A stretch of DNA of 64,000 nt from assembly GCF_027925025.1 (NCBI RefSeq), contig NZ_AP027058.1:1736001-1800000 (forward strand), written 5' to 3'. Below are positions 52,247 through 61,819 of this stretch, piece by piece. How positions within the stretch are numbered: the first letter of the stretch is position 1; every line of letters starts with the position of its first letter. Source of the DNA: Limnohabitans sp. MORI2 (GTDB lineage Bacteria; Pseudomonadota; Gammaproteobacteria; Burkholderiales; Burkholderiaceae_C). The notes beneath the pieces are model-generated. The model saw only the letters and a list, made by a program, of their open reading frames with translations, searched no databases and had not been told where the DNA came from. Position numbers and translations under genes: made by a program.

Positions 52247-54501
52247 CAAAATCCTTTGGTGAGTCGCAAAGAGTTCAACACAACCCACAACGAGCTCAGC
52301 GCCATACCCAAGCCAGCCAACCATGCGGGCAACAACCCGACCACAGCCAATGGCACGCACAAGGCGTTGTAGACGGCAGCCCACACCAAGTTTTGCTTGA
52401 CCACCCTGAGGGTGTGTCTGGCCAACTTGACACTTTGCGCCACCACCAACAAGCTGCCCCCCATCAGCACCAAGTCCGATTTGGACTGCGCCAAGGGCAC
52501 CGCATTGCCAAACGCCATGGACACATGGGCACCTGCCAAAACGGGACCATCATTGAGGCCATCACCCACCATCGCCACCCGCGCGCCTTGCGACTGCGCA
52601 GCTTGCATGCGTGAGAGCTTGTCTTGCGGTGTACACGCCCCAAAAGCCTGGGCAATACCCACTTCTTGGGCCACATGCTGAGCTGATTCGGGCCTGTCAC
52701 CCGACAGCAGCCATACATCGACATTCAAACTTTTCAGCGCTTGCACGGTCTGCACCGCGTCATCGCGAACATCTTCGGACAGCCGCCAGCTCGCCAACCA
52801 CTCGTTTTCAGTACACAAGTGTACTTGGCAAAGACTGGCTTTATCGGGTATTCCCTTGGTTTTTGGCGCACAAAACTTGGCAGAACCCAAGCGCAGCAAA
52901 CCATCCAGCTGCCCCTCTAAGCCAAGACCAATCATTTCGTTTACATCTTGTGCATCGAGTGCATCCCCCTGCCCTGACGCGTCGTGCGCTTTGACCAAGG
53001 CACGTGACAAAGGATGCAAGGAATGCTTGGCCAATGCCGCGGCCAAGCGCAAGGCGTATTCGGGGGATATGCCCTCAGCCGTCATCACCTGCGTGATGCG
53101 CTGACCGTCTTGCGTGAGCGTGCCCGTCTTGTCAAAAATCAAAGTGTCAATCTCAGCCAACGACTCCAAGGCTTGCAGATTGCGCACCAAAACACCGTGA
53201 CGTGCCAAATTACCAGCAGCAGCCAACATGGCTGCGGGCGTGGCCAAAGACAAGGCGCAGGGACACGTCACCACCAACACAGCCACCGCAATCATCAAGG
53301 CATGCCCCGGATTGGTGGGCCACCAATACACGGCCGAAAGCACTGCCAACACCAACACGCCTATCAAAAACGGTTTGGCAATGCGATCGGCCAACTGCGC
53401 CAAGCGTGGTTTTTGCAAGGAAGCGTTTTCCATCAACGACACGATTTGCGAGAACTGCGTGCCCTCGCCCACCTGCACCACACGCACAGTGACGATGCCG
53501 CTCAGGTTGTGGCTACCTGCCACCACCGTGTCACCCTCACCACGCGATTGCGGGTGCGACTCTCCCGTGAGCAAAGCCTCATCGGTCAGCGTCTGCCCTT
53601 GCAAAATGACACCGTCGGCCGGAAAGCTCTCCGCGGGCGATACACGAATCACATCTCCCACCATCACACGTCGAACAGCCACACGCTCAAAATCGCCGTT
53701 GGGCAACTGGCGTTCCACGCTGTCGGGCAAACGGTTCATCAAGGCTTCTAAGGCACCTGCTGTGCGGTCGCGCACGCGTAGCTCTAGCCAACGCCCTGTG
53801 AGCAAGAAGAACACAAACATGGTGAGCGAGTCGTAATACACCTCCGCACCAAAAATACCGTTCGGTTCGAACGTGGCCACCGAACTGAGCAAGAACGTGA
53901 TCACCATGCCCAAGGCCACTGGCAAATCCATGCTCACTTGACGTGCGCGAATGTCACGCAGGGCGTTGCTAAAAAATGGTCCGCACGAAAACAAGACCAC
54001 GGGCAAGGTCAGCACCCACGAGGCCCAGCGCAGCAAAAACACCATGTCAGCTGTGATGTCTCCCTCTTGCGCCACGTAGGCTGGGTAGGCATACATCATC
54101 ACCTGCATCATGCAAAAGCCAGCAACCAACCAGCGCCACAAGGCACGTCGACCTTCTTCATGGCGGGCTTGGCGCAAACTGCTGTCGGCTGCAGGCAACG
54201 CGCCGTAGCCCACTTTGTGGATGGCAGCCATCCACGCCGAAGGTTTGACTTGGCGCTCCGACCACACCACTTTGGCGCGATGCGTTGCGGCATTGACTTC
54301 GGCCGACTGCACGCCAGGCACTGACATGAGCGCCGCTTCCACTGTGAATGCGCAGGCGGCACAGTGCATGCCTTGAATGACCACATGGGAATCCCAGCAG
54401 TCATTGGCTTGAGGGTTTTGTTTATTTTTGTGCTGCTGACTGAATCGCAACCACTCTTGGCGGTCGTCAAGCAGTTCAACCATCGATGAATCTGGATGCA
54501 T
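52246..54501 (-). CDS. ccoI: Copper-transporting P1B-type ATPase for cbb3 assembly (CcoI/FixI)
   Basis: A 751-residue P-type ATPase. An N-terminal heavy-metal domain has GMHCAACAF; the membrane metal site is VVTCPCALSLATP; the phosphorylation motif is DKTGTLTQDG; TGES and GDGLNDGPVLA are present. FixI/CcoI exports copper to the periplasm for CcoN. A further N-terminal segment of about 40 residues precedes the metal domain, as in FixI. It is divergent from uspA. Confidence 0.95.
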   Translation of the reverse strand: MHPDSSMVELLDDRQEWLRFSQQHKNKQNPQANDCWDSHVVIQGMHCAACAFTVEAALMSVPGVQSAEVNAATHRAKVVWSERQVKPSAWMAAIHKVGYGALPAADSSLRQARHEEGRRALWRWLVAGFCMMQVMMYAYPAYVAQEGDITADMVFLLRWASWVLTLPVVLFSCGPFFSNALRDIRARQVSMDLPVALGMVITFLLSSVATFEPNGIFGAEVYYDSLTMFVFFLLTGRWLELRVRDRTAGALEALMNRLPDSVERQLPNGDFERVAVRRVMVGDVIRVSPAESFPADGVILQGQTLTDEALLTGESHPQSRGEGDTVVAGSHNLSGIVTVRVVQVGEGTQFSQIVSLMENASLQKPRLAQLADRIAKPFLIGVLVLAVLSAVYWWPTNPGHALMIAVAVLVVTCPCALSLATPAAMLAAAGNLARHGVLVRNLQALESLAEIDTLIFDKTGTLTQDGQRITQVMTAEGISPEYALRLAAALAKHSLHPLSRALVKAHDASGQGDALDAQDVNEMIGLGLEGQLDGLLRLGSAKFCAPKTKGIPDKASLCQVHLCTENEWLASWRLSEDVRDDAVQTVQALKSLNVDVWLLSGDRPESAQHVAQEVGIAQAFGACTPQDKLSRMQAAQSQGARVAMVGDGLNDGPVLAGAHVSMAFGNAVPLAQSKSDLVLMGGSLLVVAQSVKLARHTLRVVKQNLVWAAVYNALCVPLAVVGLLPAWLAGLGMALSSLWVVLNSLRLTKGF

Positions 54502-54536
54502 AGGTATGTAGCCTAACGGCTGGGTCTAACTTAGAC

Positions 54537-54550
54537 TTGACGTGTATCAA
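54537..54550. promoter_or_regulatory. FNR binding site upstream of uspA
   Basis: TTGAC-GTGT-ATCAA, one base off the perfect consensus. With class II geometry the start would be about 54585; a TAAGCT at 54572-54577 lies one base from the ideal -10 place. It is 36 bases from the ccoI start, so it may serve both directions but fits uspA better. Confidence 0.75.
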
Positions 54551-54608
54551 CACGGGTTTTGATACATGGGTTAAGCTAAACCATCAAAATCAACAAGAGG
54601 AGCAGTTT

Positions 54609-55052
54609 ATGTACAAACGCATTTTGGTCGCGACAGATGGTTCTACCTTGTCCAAAAAAGCCATCAACAGCGCCATTGAATTGGCGGCCTTGAGTGGCGC
54701 TGAGCTGATTGCAGTCAAGGTTACCCCACGTTACCCACAAAGTTACTTCGAAGGCTCCTTGCCATTGACGGCATCAGAAGTTTCCAAAATTGAAAAAGGC
54801 TGGACAGACGGCGCACAAAAAGTGTTGGACGCTGTCGTGAAATCCGCCAAAGCCAAAGGTGTGAACACCAAAGCCGTGGTTGTCAAATCCGACATCGTGT
54901 CTGACGCACTGATCGCTGCTGCCAAAAAACACAAGGCCGATTTGATCGTCATGGCCTCACACGGCCGCCGTGGCATCAAGCGCTTGCTGTTGGGCAGCGA
55001 GACACAACAGGTGTTGACACACGCCAACGTACCGGTGTTGGTGCTGCGTTAA
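54609..55052 (+). CDS. Universal stress protein A family
   Basis: A 147-residue UspA: KRILVATDGSTLSKKAINSA at the N-terminus and the ATP-binding motif GRRGIKRLLLGSETQQVLTHANVPVLVLR at the C-terminus (G-2x-G-9x-G(S/T) type). The ATG at 54609 follows a GGAG site. An FNR-type site upstream suggests induction at low oxygen, consistent with its place in the cbb3 block. Confidence 0.9.
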   Translation: MYKRILVATDGSTLSKKAINSAIELAALSGAELIAVKVTPRYPQSYFEGSLPLTASEVSKIEKGWTDGAQKVLDAVVKSAKAKGVNTKAVVVKSDIVSDALIAAAKKHKADLIVMASHGRRGIKRLLLGSETQQVLTHANVPVLVLR

Positions 55053-55072
55053 TCACCTCACGCTGCACACTC

Positions 55073-55099
55073 AAAAGCCGCTCACTGAGCGGCTTTCCT
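55073..55099. terminator. Bidirectional terminator between uspA and nitronate monooxygenase
   Basis: A 10-bp stem (55074-55083 with 55087-55096), loop ACT, with A-rich and T-rich flanks. It can end both the uspA transcript and the convergent minus-strand transcript. Confidence 0.75.
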
Positions 55100-55101
55100 A
55101 T

Positions 55102-56055
55102 TTAAGCGCTCACGCGTTGCTTCGCCGCTTGGTACTCACGCTTCAAACGCGCCACCAACTCTGCGGCAGGGACCACGGCTTTGACCACACCAATGCCTTG
55201 GCCGCAGCCCCAAATGTCTTTCCAAGCTTTTTGTGCGCCGCCCCCAAAGTTCATCTTGCTCGGATCGCTCTCGGGTAGGTTGGCAGGATCAAGACCTGCC
55301 TTGCGAATCGACGGGGCCAAGTAGTTGCCGTGCACACCGGTGAACAAATTGCTCAACACAATGTCATCCGATGTGGCGTCTACCACCGCCTGTTTGTATT
55401 CCTCTGCTGCTCTGGCCTCTTCGGTCGCAATGAAAGCGGAGCCAATGTAGGCAAAGTCTGCGCCCATGGCTTGCGCAGCCAAGATGGCCCCGCCCGTGGC
55501 AATGGAGCCACTCAAAGCCAAGGGACCATCAAACCACTCGCGAATTTCTTGAATCAAAGCAAATGGGCTCTTCACGCCTGCATGCCCCCCAGCGCCAGCT
55601 GCCACGGCAATCAAACCATCAGCGCCTTTTTCTATCGCCTTTTTGGCAAAGGTGTTGTTGATGACATCGTGCATCACGATGCCACCGTAGCTGTGCGCAG
55701 CGGCATTCACATCCTCACGCGCCCCGAGCGACGTGATGATGATGGGCACCTTGTACTTCACACACATGGCCATGTCGTGCTCTAAGCGGTCATTGCTTTT
55801 GTGGACGATTTGATTGATGGCAAATGGTGCTGCGGGTTGGTCGGGGTGATCGCGGTTGTGCGCGGCCAAGGCCTCCGTGATTTCAATCAACCACTCCTCC
55901 AGTTGCTCAGCAGGGCGTGCATTCAGCGCGGGCATCGATCCCACCACCCCCGCCTTGCACTGCGCAATCACCAGCTTAGGTGTGCTGAGAATGAACATGG
56001 GCGAAGCAATGACTGGAAATTTGAGTGCATCGAAAACGGCAGGGAGTTTAGACAT
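55102..56055 (-). CDS. Nitronate monooxygenase / 2-nitropropane dioxygenase-like
   Basis: A 317-residue FMN TIM-barrel protein: FPVIASPMFILSTPKLVIAQCKAG, GADGLIAVAAGAGGHAG, and SGSIATGGAILAAQAMGADFAYIGSAFIAT (FMN phosphate site). It oxidises nitronates and similar compounds. The ATG at 56055 (MSKLPAVF) fits the family; the extension to 56070 is not needed. Confidence 0.9.
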   Translation of the reverse strand: MSKLPAVFDALKFPVIASPMFILSTPKLVIAQCKAGVVGSMPALNARPAEQLEEWLIEITEALAAHNRDHPDQPAAPFAINQIVHKSNDRLEHDMAMCVKYKVPIIITSLGAREDVNAAAHSYGGIVMHDVINNTFAKKAIEKGADGLIAVAAGAGGHAGVKSPFALIQEIREWFDGPLALSGSIATGGAILAAQAMGADFAYIGSAFIATEEARAAEEYKQAVVDATSDDIVLSNLFTGVHGNYLAPSIRKAGLDPANLPESDPSKMNFGGGAQKAWKDIWGCGQGIGVVKAVVPAAELVARLKREYQAAKQRVSA

Positions 56056-56082
56056 GCGTCGCGCTTTCAAAAAGTAATGTGC

Positions 56083-56877
56083 CTAGGGCACAGGGTGTTT
56101 GATCCAAGCTGAGATTTGGGCTACCGCCTCGGACTCCATCTCAATGTAGCCATGGTAGTGAAAAGCCTCACACGGTGGGCCTGTGGGGTTTTGCCCGCCA
56201 TCGACTTCCATGTATTTCTTAACGGGAGCCGCCGTGAGCTTGCCCATCAATCGTGCGGCCAAATACGGCGGCGTGATTTTGCAACTGTCTTTGGCATGTT
56301 GATGTACCAGTACTGGGACGCTCAATTTATCTAAAGGCAAGTCCGACACTGAACCACCGAATTGGTGACCACTCAAAGTGGCGGTCAACACCACACCTTG
56401 AATGGAAAAACCCAGATCAATCCCTGCGGCTGCGGCACTGATGGTGCCTTGGCTCGTGCCCACCAACCAAATAGGCGCAGGGCTGCGCGTGCGAATGTCT
56501 TGCAGCACCGCTCGCACATCCGCAAAGTGCTCAGGCGACTGACGAAACACTGGGTTGAGTTTGGGCATATCGCTGGGATTGCCCATCAAAGCCACGTTGA
56601 AACCCGCCTTGGCAAATTCGTCGCGGCTGCGAATCAAGAAGTTGCCCGACTTAGGCTCGCCATCGCGGTAGCCAATGCCGCCCGTGCCGCCTGAAAAAAG
56701 CACCACAGTGGCTGCAGCACCGTCACGCGGCATCCACCAGTAACCGGTGGTGACCTCGGGGCGTGTGCTCACCGACATCAATCGATCCGCCGCCCAAGCA
56801 GGTGCAAGCAAACATGCCAGCACGCAGCCCACACAAGCGGCACGAAGAAGACTTCGAATGCGAGCGAGGCCGCGCAT
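56083..56877 (-). CDS. Secreted alpha/beta-hydrolase
   Basis: A 264-residue exported hydrolase: signal peptide ending in APAWA, LFSGGTGGIGY near the start, nucleophile elbow VGTSQGTIS, and a late His in EAFHYHGYI. It has the Ser-His hydrolase layout but no recognised substrate. It lies nine bases after the acyl-CoA dehydrogenase gene on the same strand, suggesting they are co-transcribed. Confidence 0.82.
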   Translation of the reverse strand: MRGLARIRSLLRAACVGCVLACLLAPAWAADRLMSVSTRPEVTTGYWWMPRDGAAATVVLFSGGTGGIGYRDGEPKSGNFLIRSRDEFAKAGFNVALMGNPSDMPKLNPVFRQSPEHFADVRAVLQDIRTRSPAPIWLVGTSQGTISAAAAGIDLGFSIQGVVLTATLSGHQFGGSVSDLPLDKLSVPVLVHQHAKDSCKITPPYLAARLMGKLTAAPVKKYMEVDGGQNPTGPPCEAFHYHGYIEMESEAVAQISAWIKHPVP

Positions 56878-56886
56878 GGCTTGGTT

Positions 56887-58677
56887 TTAGAACGCGTCGA
56901 GCGCCAACTCAGTCACGCTGTCCGCACCGTCCACGATGCTGTCGCGCATGCCTGGCACTTTGGTCAAGATGTGGTCGGCATAGAAACGCGCCGTGGTGAT
57001 TTTGGATTGCATGAACACCGCGTCGTTGCCTTTGGCCAGTTCAGCCTCAGCCACCAACAACGCACGTGCCATTTGCCAGCCTGCCACCAAGTTGCCGGTG
57101 AGCATGAGGTAGGGCACGCTGCCAGCAAACACGGCATTGGGGCTGGCTTTGGCGCCTGCCACCACGAAGTCGACGACATCCAAGAAAGCTTCGCGGGCTG
57201 CTTTCAAACGTGCGGCCATCGCCTTGGCGTTGGCACTGCCGCTCTTTAACAAGTCAGCCTCGGTGTTGGCGATTTGCGCTGCAATGCCTTTGGCGGTTTG
57301 ACCACCGTCACGACCTGTTTTCCGGCCAATCAAGTCGTTGGCTTGAATGGCAGTCGTGCCTTCGTAAATCGTCAAAATTTTGGAATCGCGGTAGTACTGT
57401 GCCGCACCTGTTTCTTCAATGAAGCCCATGCCGCCGTGCACTTGCACGCCAAGGCTGGTGACTTCCAAACTCATCTCGGTGCTGAAGCCTTTGACCAAAG
57501 GCACCAAGAACTCATAGAACGCCAAGTTCTCTTTGCGGGTGTCAGCATCTGGATGGTGGTGCGATGCGTCGTACGCAGCAGCAGCCACAGTAGCCATCGC
57601 ACGGCAGCCTTCGGTGTAGGCGCGCATGGTCATCAACATGCGGCGCACATCTGGGTGGTGAATGATGGGGGCGCTGGTCTTCATGCTGCCGTCCACAGGG
57701 CGGCTTTGCACGCGGTCGCGCGAGAACGTCACTGCCTTTTGGTACGCACGCTCGGCAATGGAGATGCCTTGCACGCCCACAGCGTAACGCGCGGCGTTCA
57801 TCATGATGAACATGTATTCGAGGCCACGGTTTTCTTCACCGACGAGGTAACCAATCGCACCACCATGGTCGCCATACTGCAACACGGCTGTGGGGCTGGC
57901 TTTGATGCCCATCTTGTGCTCGATGCTCACGCAGTGCACATCGTTGCGTGCGCCCAATGAGCCATCTTTGTTCACCATGAACTTAGGCACCACAAACAAG
58001 CTGATGCCCTTCACGCCTTCGGGAGCGCCTTGCACACGGGCCAACACCAAGTGAATGATGTTCTCAGCCATGTCGTGCTCACCGTAGGTGATGAAAATCT
58101 TGGTGCCAAACACTTTGTAAGTGCCATCAGGCAAAGGCTCGGCACGGCTGCGCACAGCGGCCAAGTCAGAGCCCGCTTGTGGCTCGGTCAAGTTCATCGT
58201 GCCGGTCCACTCGCCGGAGATGAGCTTCTCGAGGTACGTGGCTTTCAGTTCGTCAGAGCCTGCTGTGAGCAGGGCCTCAATCGCGCCATCGGTCAACATG
58301 GGACACAAGGCAAAACTCATGTTGGCCGAGTTGAGCATTTCGCCGCACGCCGCGCCAATGGTCTTGGGCAAGCCTTGGCCGCCGAAGTCACCAGGATGCT
58401 GCAAGCTTTGCCAACCGCCTTCGCAATACTGTTGGTAGGCTTCTTTGAAGCCGGGCGTGGTGGTGACATGGCCATCTTTGAAAGACGATGGGTTTTTGTC
58501 GCCTTCCCAGTTCAAAGGCGCCAACACGTCTTGGGTCAGCTTGGCACTTTCTTCCAACACAGCTTGGGCAGTTTCCACACCCATGTCTTCAAACGCAGGA
58601 ATTTGGGCCACTTGGTTGAGACCAGCCAAGTGCTCCATGTTGAACAGCATGTCTTTGACGGGGGCGATGTAACTCAT
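56887..58677 (-). CDS. Long acyl-CoA dehydrogenase (DmdC-like length)
   Basis: A 596-residue FAD acyl-CoA dehydrogenase, longer than the usual 380: GTMNLTEPQAGSDLAAVRSRA (FAD/substrate), KIFITYGEHD, and ILTIYEGTTAIQANDLIGRKTGRDGG near the C-terminus with an extra C-terminal helical domain. This is the class that includes DmdC (3-methylmercaptopropionyl-CoA dehydrogenase); a general acyl-CoA role is as likely. Electrons would go to EtfAB, encoded just upstream, and then ETF-QO. Confidence 0.9.
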   Translation of the reverse strand: MSYIAPVKDMLFNMEHLAGLNQVAQIPAFEDMGVETAQAVLEESAKLTQDVLAPLNWEGDKNPSSFKDGHVTTTPGFKEAYQQYCEGGWQSLQHPGDFGGQGLPKTIGAACGEMLNSANMSFALCPMLTDGAIEALLTAGSDELKATYLEKLISGEWTGTMNLTEPQAGSDLAAVRSRAEPLPDGTYKVFGTKIFITYGEHDMAENIIHLVLARVQGAPEGVKGISLFVVPKFMVNKDGSLGARNDVHCVSIEHKMGIKASPTAVLQYGDHGGAIGYLVGEENRGLEYMFIMMNAARYAVGVQGISIAERAYQKAVTFSRDRVQSRPVDGSMKTSAPIIHHPDVRRMLMTMRAYTEGCRAMATVAAAAYDASHHHPDADTRKENLAFYEFLVPLVKGFSTEMSLEVTSLGVQVHGGMGFIEETGAAQYYRDSKILTIYEGTTAIQANDLIGRKTGRDGGQTAKGIAAQIANTEADLLKSGSANAKAMAARLKAAREAFLDVVDFVVAGAKASPNAVFAGSVPYLMLTGNLVAGWQMARALLVAEAELAKGNDAVFMQSKITTARFYADHILTKVPGMRDSIVDGADSVTELALDAF

Positions 58678-58705
58678 GTTCTATGTCTCCAAAAATTGGT
58701 CAAGA

Positions 58706-58731
58706 AAAAAGCACCCCGCAGAGTGCTTTTT
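58706..58731 (-). terminator. Rho-independent terminator after etfA
   Basis: A 9-bp stem (58706-58714 with 58723-58731) followed on the minus strand by a T run. It separates the etfBA unit from the acyl-CoA dehydrogenase gene, so the latter needs its own promoter or read-through. Confidence 0.8.
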
Positions 58732-58742
58732 AAAACGTGTGA

Positions 58743-59675
58743 TTAAAGGGCTGACACCAGCTCAGGCACAGCGGTGAAGAGGTCGGCCTCCAAACCGAAG
58801 TCCGCCACGCTGAAGATGGGGGCTTCTGGGTCTTTGTTGATCGCCACGATCACCTTGGAATCTTTCATGCCCGCCAAGTGCTGAATCGCACCGCTGATGC
58901 CGCAGGCCACATACAACTGGGGCGCGACGATCTTGCCGGTTTGACCCACTTGCAAGTCGTTGGCGGCATAGCCTGCATCCACCGCAGCGCGGCTCGCACC
59001 AATGGCCGCACCGAGTTTGTCGGCGAGTGGCGTCATGACTTCATTGAACTTCTCTGAGCTACCCAAAGCACGGCCACCCGACACAATGATCTTGGCGGCG
59101 GTCAGCTCAGGACGGTCGCTCTTGGTCACTTCGCGGCCCACAAAGCTGCTCTTGCCTGAATCGGCTGCGGCTGCTGCGGTTTCGACAGCAGCAGAACCAC
59201 CTGTGGCAGCGGCTGCATCAAAACCTGTGGTGCGCACAGTGATGACTTTCACCGCATCGGCGCTTTGCACGGTGGCAATGGCGTTACCGGCGTAGATGGG
59301 GCGCTCAAACGTGTCAGGGCTGTCCACCTTGGTGATGTCGCTGATCTGGCCCACATCCAACTTAGCAGCCACGCGAGGGGCAACGTTTTTGCCGTTGGCA
59401 GTCGCAGGGAACAAGATGTGGGTGTAGTTGCTAACAATGGACAAGACTTGCGCTGCCACGTTCTCAGCCAAACCTGCTTCAAGGCTTGCACCGTCGGCGT
59501 GAATCACTTTGCTCACGCCTGCAATTTGCGCTGCAGCGGCTGCAGCGGCACCTGCGTTGTGGCCAGCCACCAACACATGCACATCAGCGCCAATGGCTGC
59601 TGCGGCTGTGACGGTGTTCAAGGTTGCGCCTTTGATGCTGGCGTTGTCGTGTTCTGCAATAACGAGGGATGTCAT
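58743..59675 (-). CDS. etfA: Electron transfer flavoprotein alpha subunit
   Basis: A 310-residue FAD-binding ETF subunit: N-terminal part (VIAEHDNASIKGATLNTVTAA) and the C-terminal FAD motif (GRALGSSEKFNEVMTPLADKLGAAIGASRAAVDAGYA, VGQTGKIVAPQLYVACGISGAIQH). It takes electrons from acyl-CoA dehydrogenases and passes them to ETF-QO. Confidence 0.96.
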   Translation of the reverse strand: MTSLVIAEHDNASIKGATLNTVTAAAAIGADVHVLVAGHNAGAAAAAAAQIAGVSKVIHADGASLEAGLAENVAAQVLSIVSNYTHILFPATANGKNVAPRVAAKLDVGQISDITKVDSPDTFERPIYAGNAIATVQSADAVKVITVRTTGFDAAAATGGSAAVETAAAAADSGKSSFVGREVTKSDRPELTAAKIIVSGGRALGSSEKFNEVMTPLADKLGAAIGASRAAVDAGYAANDLQVGQTGKIVAPQLYVACGISGAIQHLAGMKDSKVIVAINKDPEAPIFSVADFGLEADLFTAVPELVSAL

Positions 59676-59699
59676 GTTGTTTCTTCCTGCGTTTTTAAA

Positions 59700-60449
59700 T
59701 TAGATAACTTTGGCAACGTTCTTGAGCTTGTCCACCAAGGTCGCCACATCTGGCACCTTGATGCCCGCGCTGCGCTTGGCAGGCTCGACCACTTTGAGGG
59801 TCTTGATGCGAGGCGCCACATCCACGCCCAAGTCTTCGGGCTTGAAGGTGTCGAGCTGTTTTTTCTTGGCCTTCATGATGTTGGGCAAGGTCACATAGCG
59901 AGGCTCGTTCAAGCGCAAGTCGGTGGTCACCACGGCTGGCAAGTTCACAGAGACAGTTTCCAAACCGCCATCCACCTCGCGGGTCACGCTGGCTTTGTCG
60001 GCGCTCAGTTCAACTTTAGAAGCAAAGGTCGCTTGCGGCATGTCAGTCAAAGCCGCCAACATTTGGCCAGTTTGGTTGCAGTCGTCGTCAATCGCTTGTT
60101 TGCCCAAGATCACCAAGCCGGGTTGCTCTTTGTCCACCAAAGCTTTGAGCAGTTTGGCCACAGCCAAGGGTTGCAGCTCTTCAGCGGTTTCCACCAAGAT
60201 GCCACGATCCGCACCAATGGCCATCGCGGTGCGCAAAGTTTCTTGGCACTGCGCCACGCCGCAAGACACAGCAATCACTTCAGTGACCACGCCCTTTTCT
60301 TTGAGGCGCACAGCTTCTTCCACCGCAATCTCATCAAACGGGTTCATGCTCATTTTGACGTTGGCAATGTCAACGCCTGAGTTGTCCGACTTCACGCGGA
60401 CCTTGACGTTGTAGTCCACCACGCGTTTGACAGCGACCAAAACTTTCAT
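59700..60449 (-). CDS. etfB: Electron transfer flavoprotein beta subunit
   Basis: A 249-residue AMP-binding ETF subunit: [58 protein letters not shown], and [20 protein letters not shown]. It leads the etfBA pair, with a 16-bp palindrome in its promoter region. Confidence 0.96.
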   Translation of the reverse strand: MKVLVAVKRVVDYNVKVRVKSDNSGVDIANVKMSMNPFDEIAVEEAVRLKEKGVVTEVIAVSCGVAQCQETLRTAMAIGADRGILVETAEELQPLAVAKLLKALVDKEQPGLVILGKQAIDDDCNQTGQMLAALTDMPQATFASKVELSADKASVTREVDGGLETVSVNLPAVVTTDLRLNEPRYVTLPNIMKAKKKQLDTFKPEDLGVDVAPRIKTLKVVEPAKRSAGIKVPDVATLVDKLKNVAKVI

Positions 60450-60484
60450 GGCAAAAGCTCCAATTTTTAGAATTAAACAGATTG

Positions 60485-60500
60485 ACGTTTACGTAAACGT
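60485..60500. promoter_or_regulatory. 16-bp perfect palindrome upstream of etfB, possible MerR/LiuR-type operator
   Basis: ACGTTTACGTAAACGT lies 36 bases upstream of the etfB start. On the minus strand TTACGT and TTTAAT hexamers flank it 19 bases apart, the long spacer typical of MerR-family promoters. LiuR, a MerR regulator of branched-chain and acyl-CoA genes in proteobacteria, has similar operators; assignment is inference. Confidence 0.55.
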
Positions 60501-60571
60501 AACATTGTAGTTAGCAAACCGACTTTTTGATAGAACGACCGTGCTTTTTTAGGGAAGTCCCTAGGAAAAAC

Positions 60572-61816
60572 TCATGCCGGATGGCGCAAAACCACCTCTT
60601 GAGGGGAATGCACCAGCATCACCCCGTCAGCACGTAAAGCGCTCAAAGCCGCAATATTGACACGCGAACGCGTCAGCGATTGGCCATTGACGGGGTCTTC
60701 CATCCAAAAATTCAGGTTGAATCGTAAGCCTTGGGGCGCCACCTCGCCTAGCAAAGCCTGAGGCGCGGGCTGAGACAACACCCATTCGACACCCAAGGCC
60801 GCTCGAACCAGCAAATCTTGCACACGTTCGACATCACTTTCCAAACCCACCCAAAACGTGCAGGTTTGCAGCAAGTGGCGGCTTTCCAAGGACAAGTTCT
60901 CCACACGTTGCGTCAAAAGCAACTCGTTAGGCACCACTGATTCGCTGCCATTGCTCGCACGCACCAAGGTATAGCGCGTCTTGATGTCGGTCACACGGCC
61001 TTCAAAGCCATCTACGCGCACAAAGTCGCCAATACGCAGCGAGCGTTCCAGCAAGATGACAAAACCACTCACATAGTTGGCCGCGAGTTTTTGCAAGCCA
61101 AAACCAATCCCCACGCCCAAGGCTCCACCCAAGACAGAAAGTGCCGTGAGGTCAAACCCCAGAGAAGACAAGGCAAACAAAGTGCCAATGACCAACAACA
61201 ACACGCGCAACGCGTTGGCGGCCACTTTGCGCATCGACAAATCGTCAAACGCACGGTTGAGCACACGTTGTTCCAGCGTCGCTGACAGCCACAGCGCCAG
61301 CACCAACACCAAGCTCGAGGTGAACACCACCTCCAACACATGCGTCACGCTCACATGGGTCTTGCCAAGGGTGAACTGCAAGCCATCGAGCTCATCGACC
61401 ATCGGCCCCCACCAGCCCGTGACCCACAGCACCGCCAAGCCCCACGCCAGCCAAGACACCACTTGTTCTAGGATGCGCGCCCAACGCGAATGAGGAAACA
61501 CCGCCGCCAACACACGGGCAATCAAGCGAATCAACACCAACGACACCAGCACCGGCAAAGCCACCTTGAGCACCGACACACGCTGGGTCTTCATGAGCAC
61601 CAGTTTCAAGCCATAGGTCAGCACGAGCGCCAAGCTGGGAAACAACAAGCCGTCCACCAAGCGACGGCCAAACAAAATCGAACCACGCGCCGTGGATTGC
61701 CGACCCAAGGCCCAGCTCACCCCCCAAGCCAAGGCCAAACACAACACCAAACCGGCGAGCTCTAACACGATTGCTGGACTCTGCAGGTCCAGCAACAACT
61801 CTTGCAATTCATTCAT
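60572..61816 (-). CDS. MscS-family mechanosensitive ion channel
   Basis: A 414-residue inner-membrane channel with five or more N-terminal helices, the pore helix and MscS core (LGVGIGFGLQKLAANYVSGFVILLERSLRIGDFVRVDGFEG), and the beta/alpha-beta C-terminal domain (VPNELLLTQRVENLSL). It opens under membrane tension to release solutes. It is four bases before the HDAC-family gene on the same strand (co-transcribed). Confidence 0.92.
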   Translation of the reverse strand: MNELQELLLDLQSPAIVLELAGLVLCLALAWGVSWALGRQSTARGSILFGRRLVDGLLFPSLALVLTYGLKLVLMKTQRVSVLKVALPVLVSLVLIRLIARVLAAVFPHSRWARILEQVVSWLAWGLAVLWVTGWWGPMVDELDGLQFTLGKTHVSVTHVLEVVFTSSLVLVLALWLSATLEQRVLNRAFDDLSMRKVAANALRVLLLVIGTLFALSSLGFDLTALSVLGGALGVGIGFGLQKLAANYVSGFVILLERSLRIGDFVRVDGFEGRVTDIKTRYTLVRASNGSESVVPNELLLTQRVENLSLESRHLLQTCTFWVGLESDVERVQDLLVRAALGVEWVLSQPAPQALLGEVAPQGLRFNLNFWMEDPVNGQSLTRSRVNIAALSALRADGVMLVHSPQEVVLRHPA

Positions 61817-61819
61817 GGA

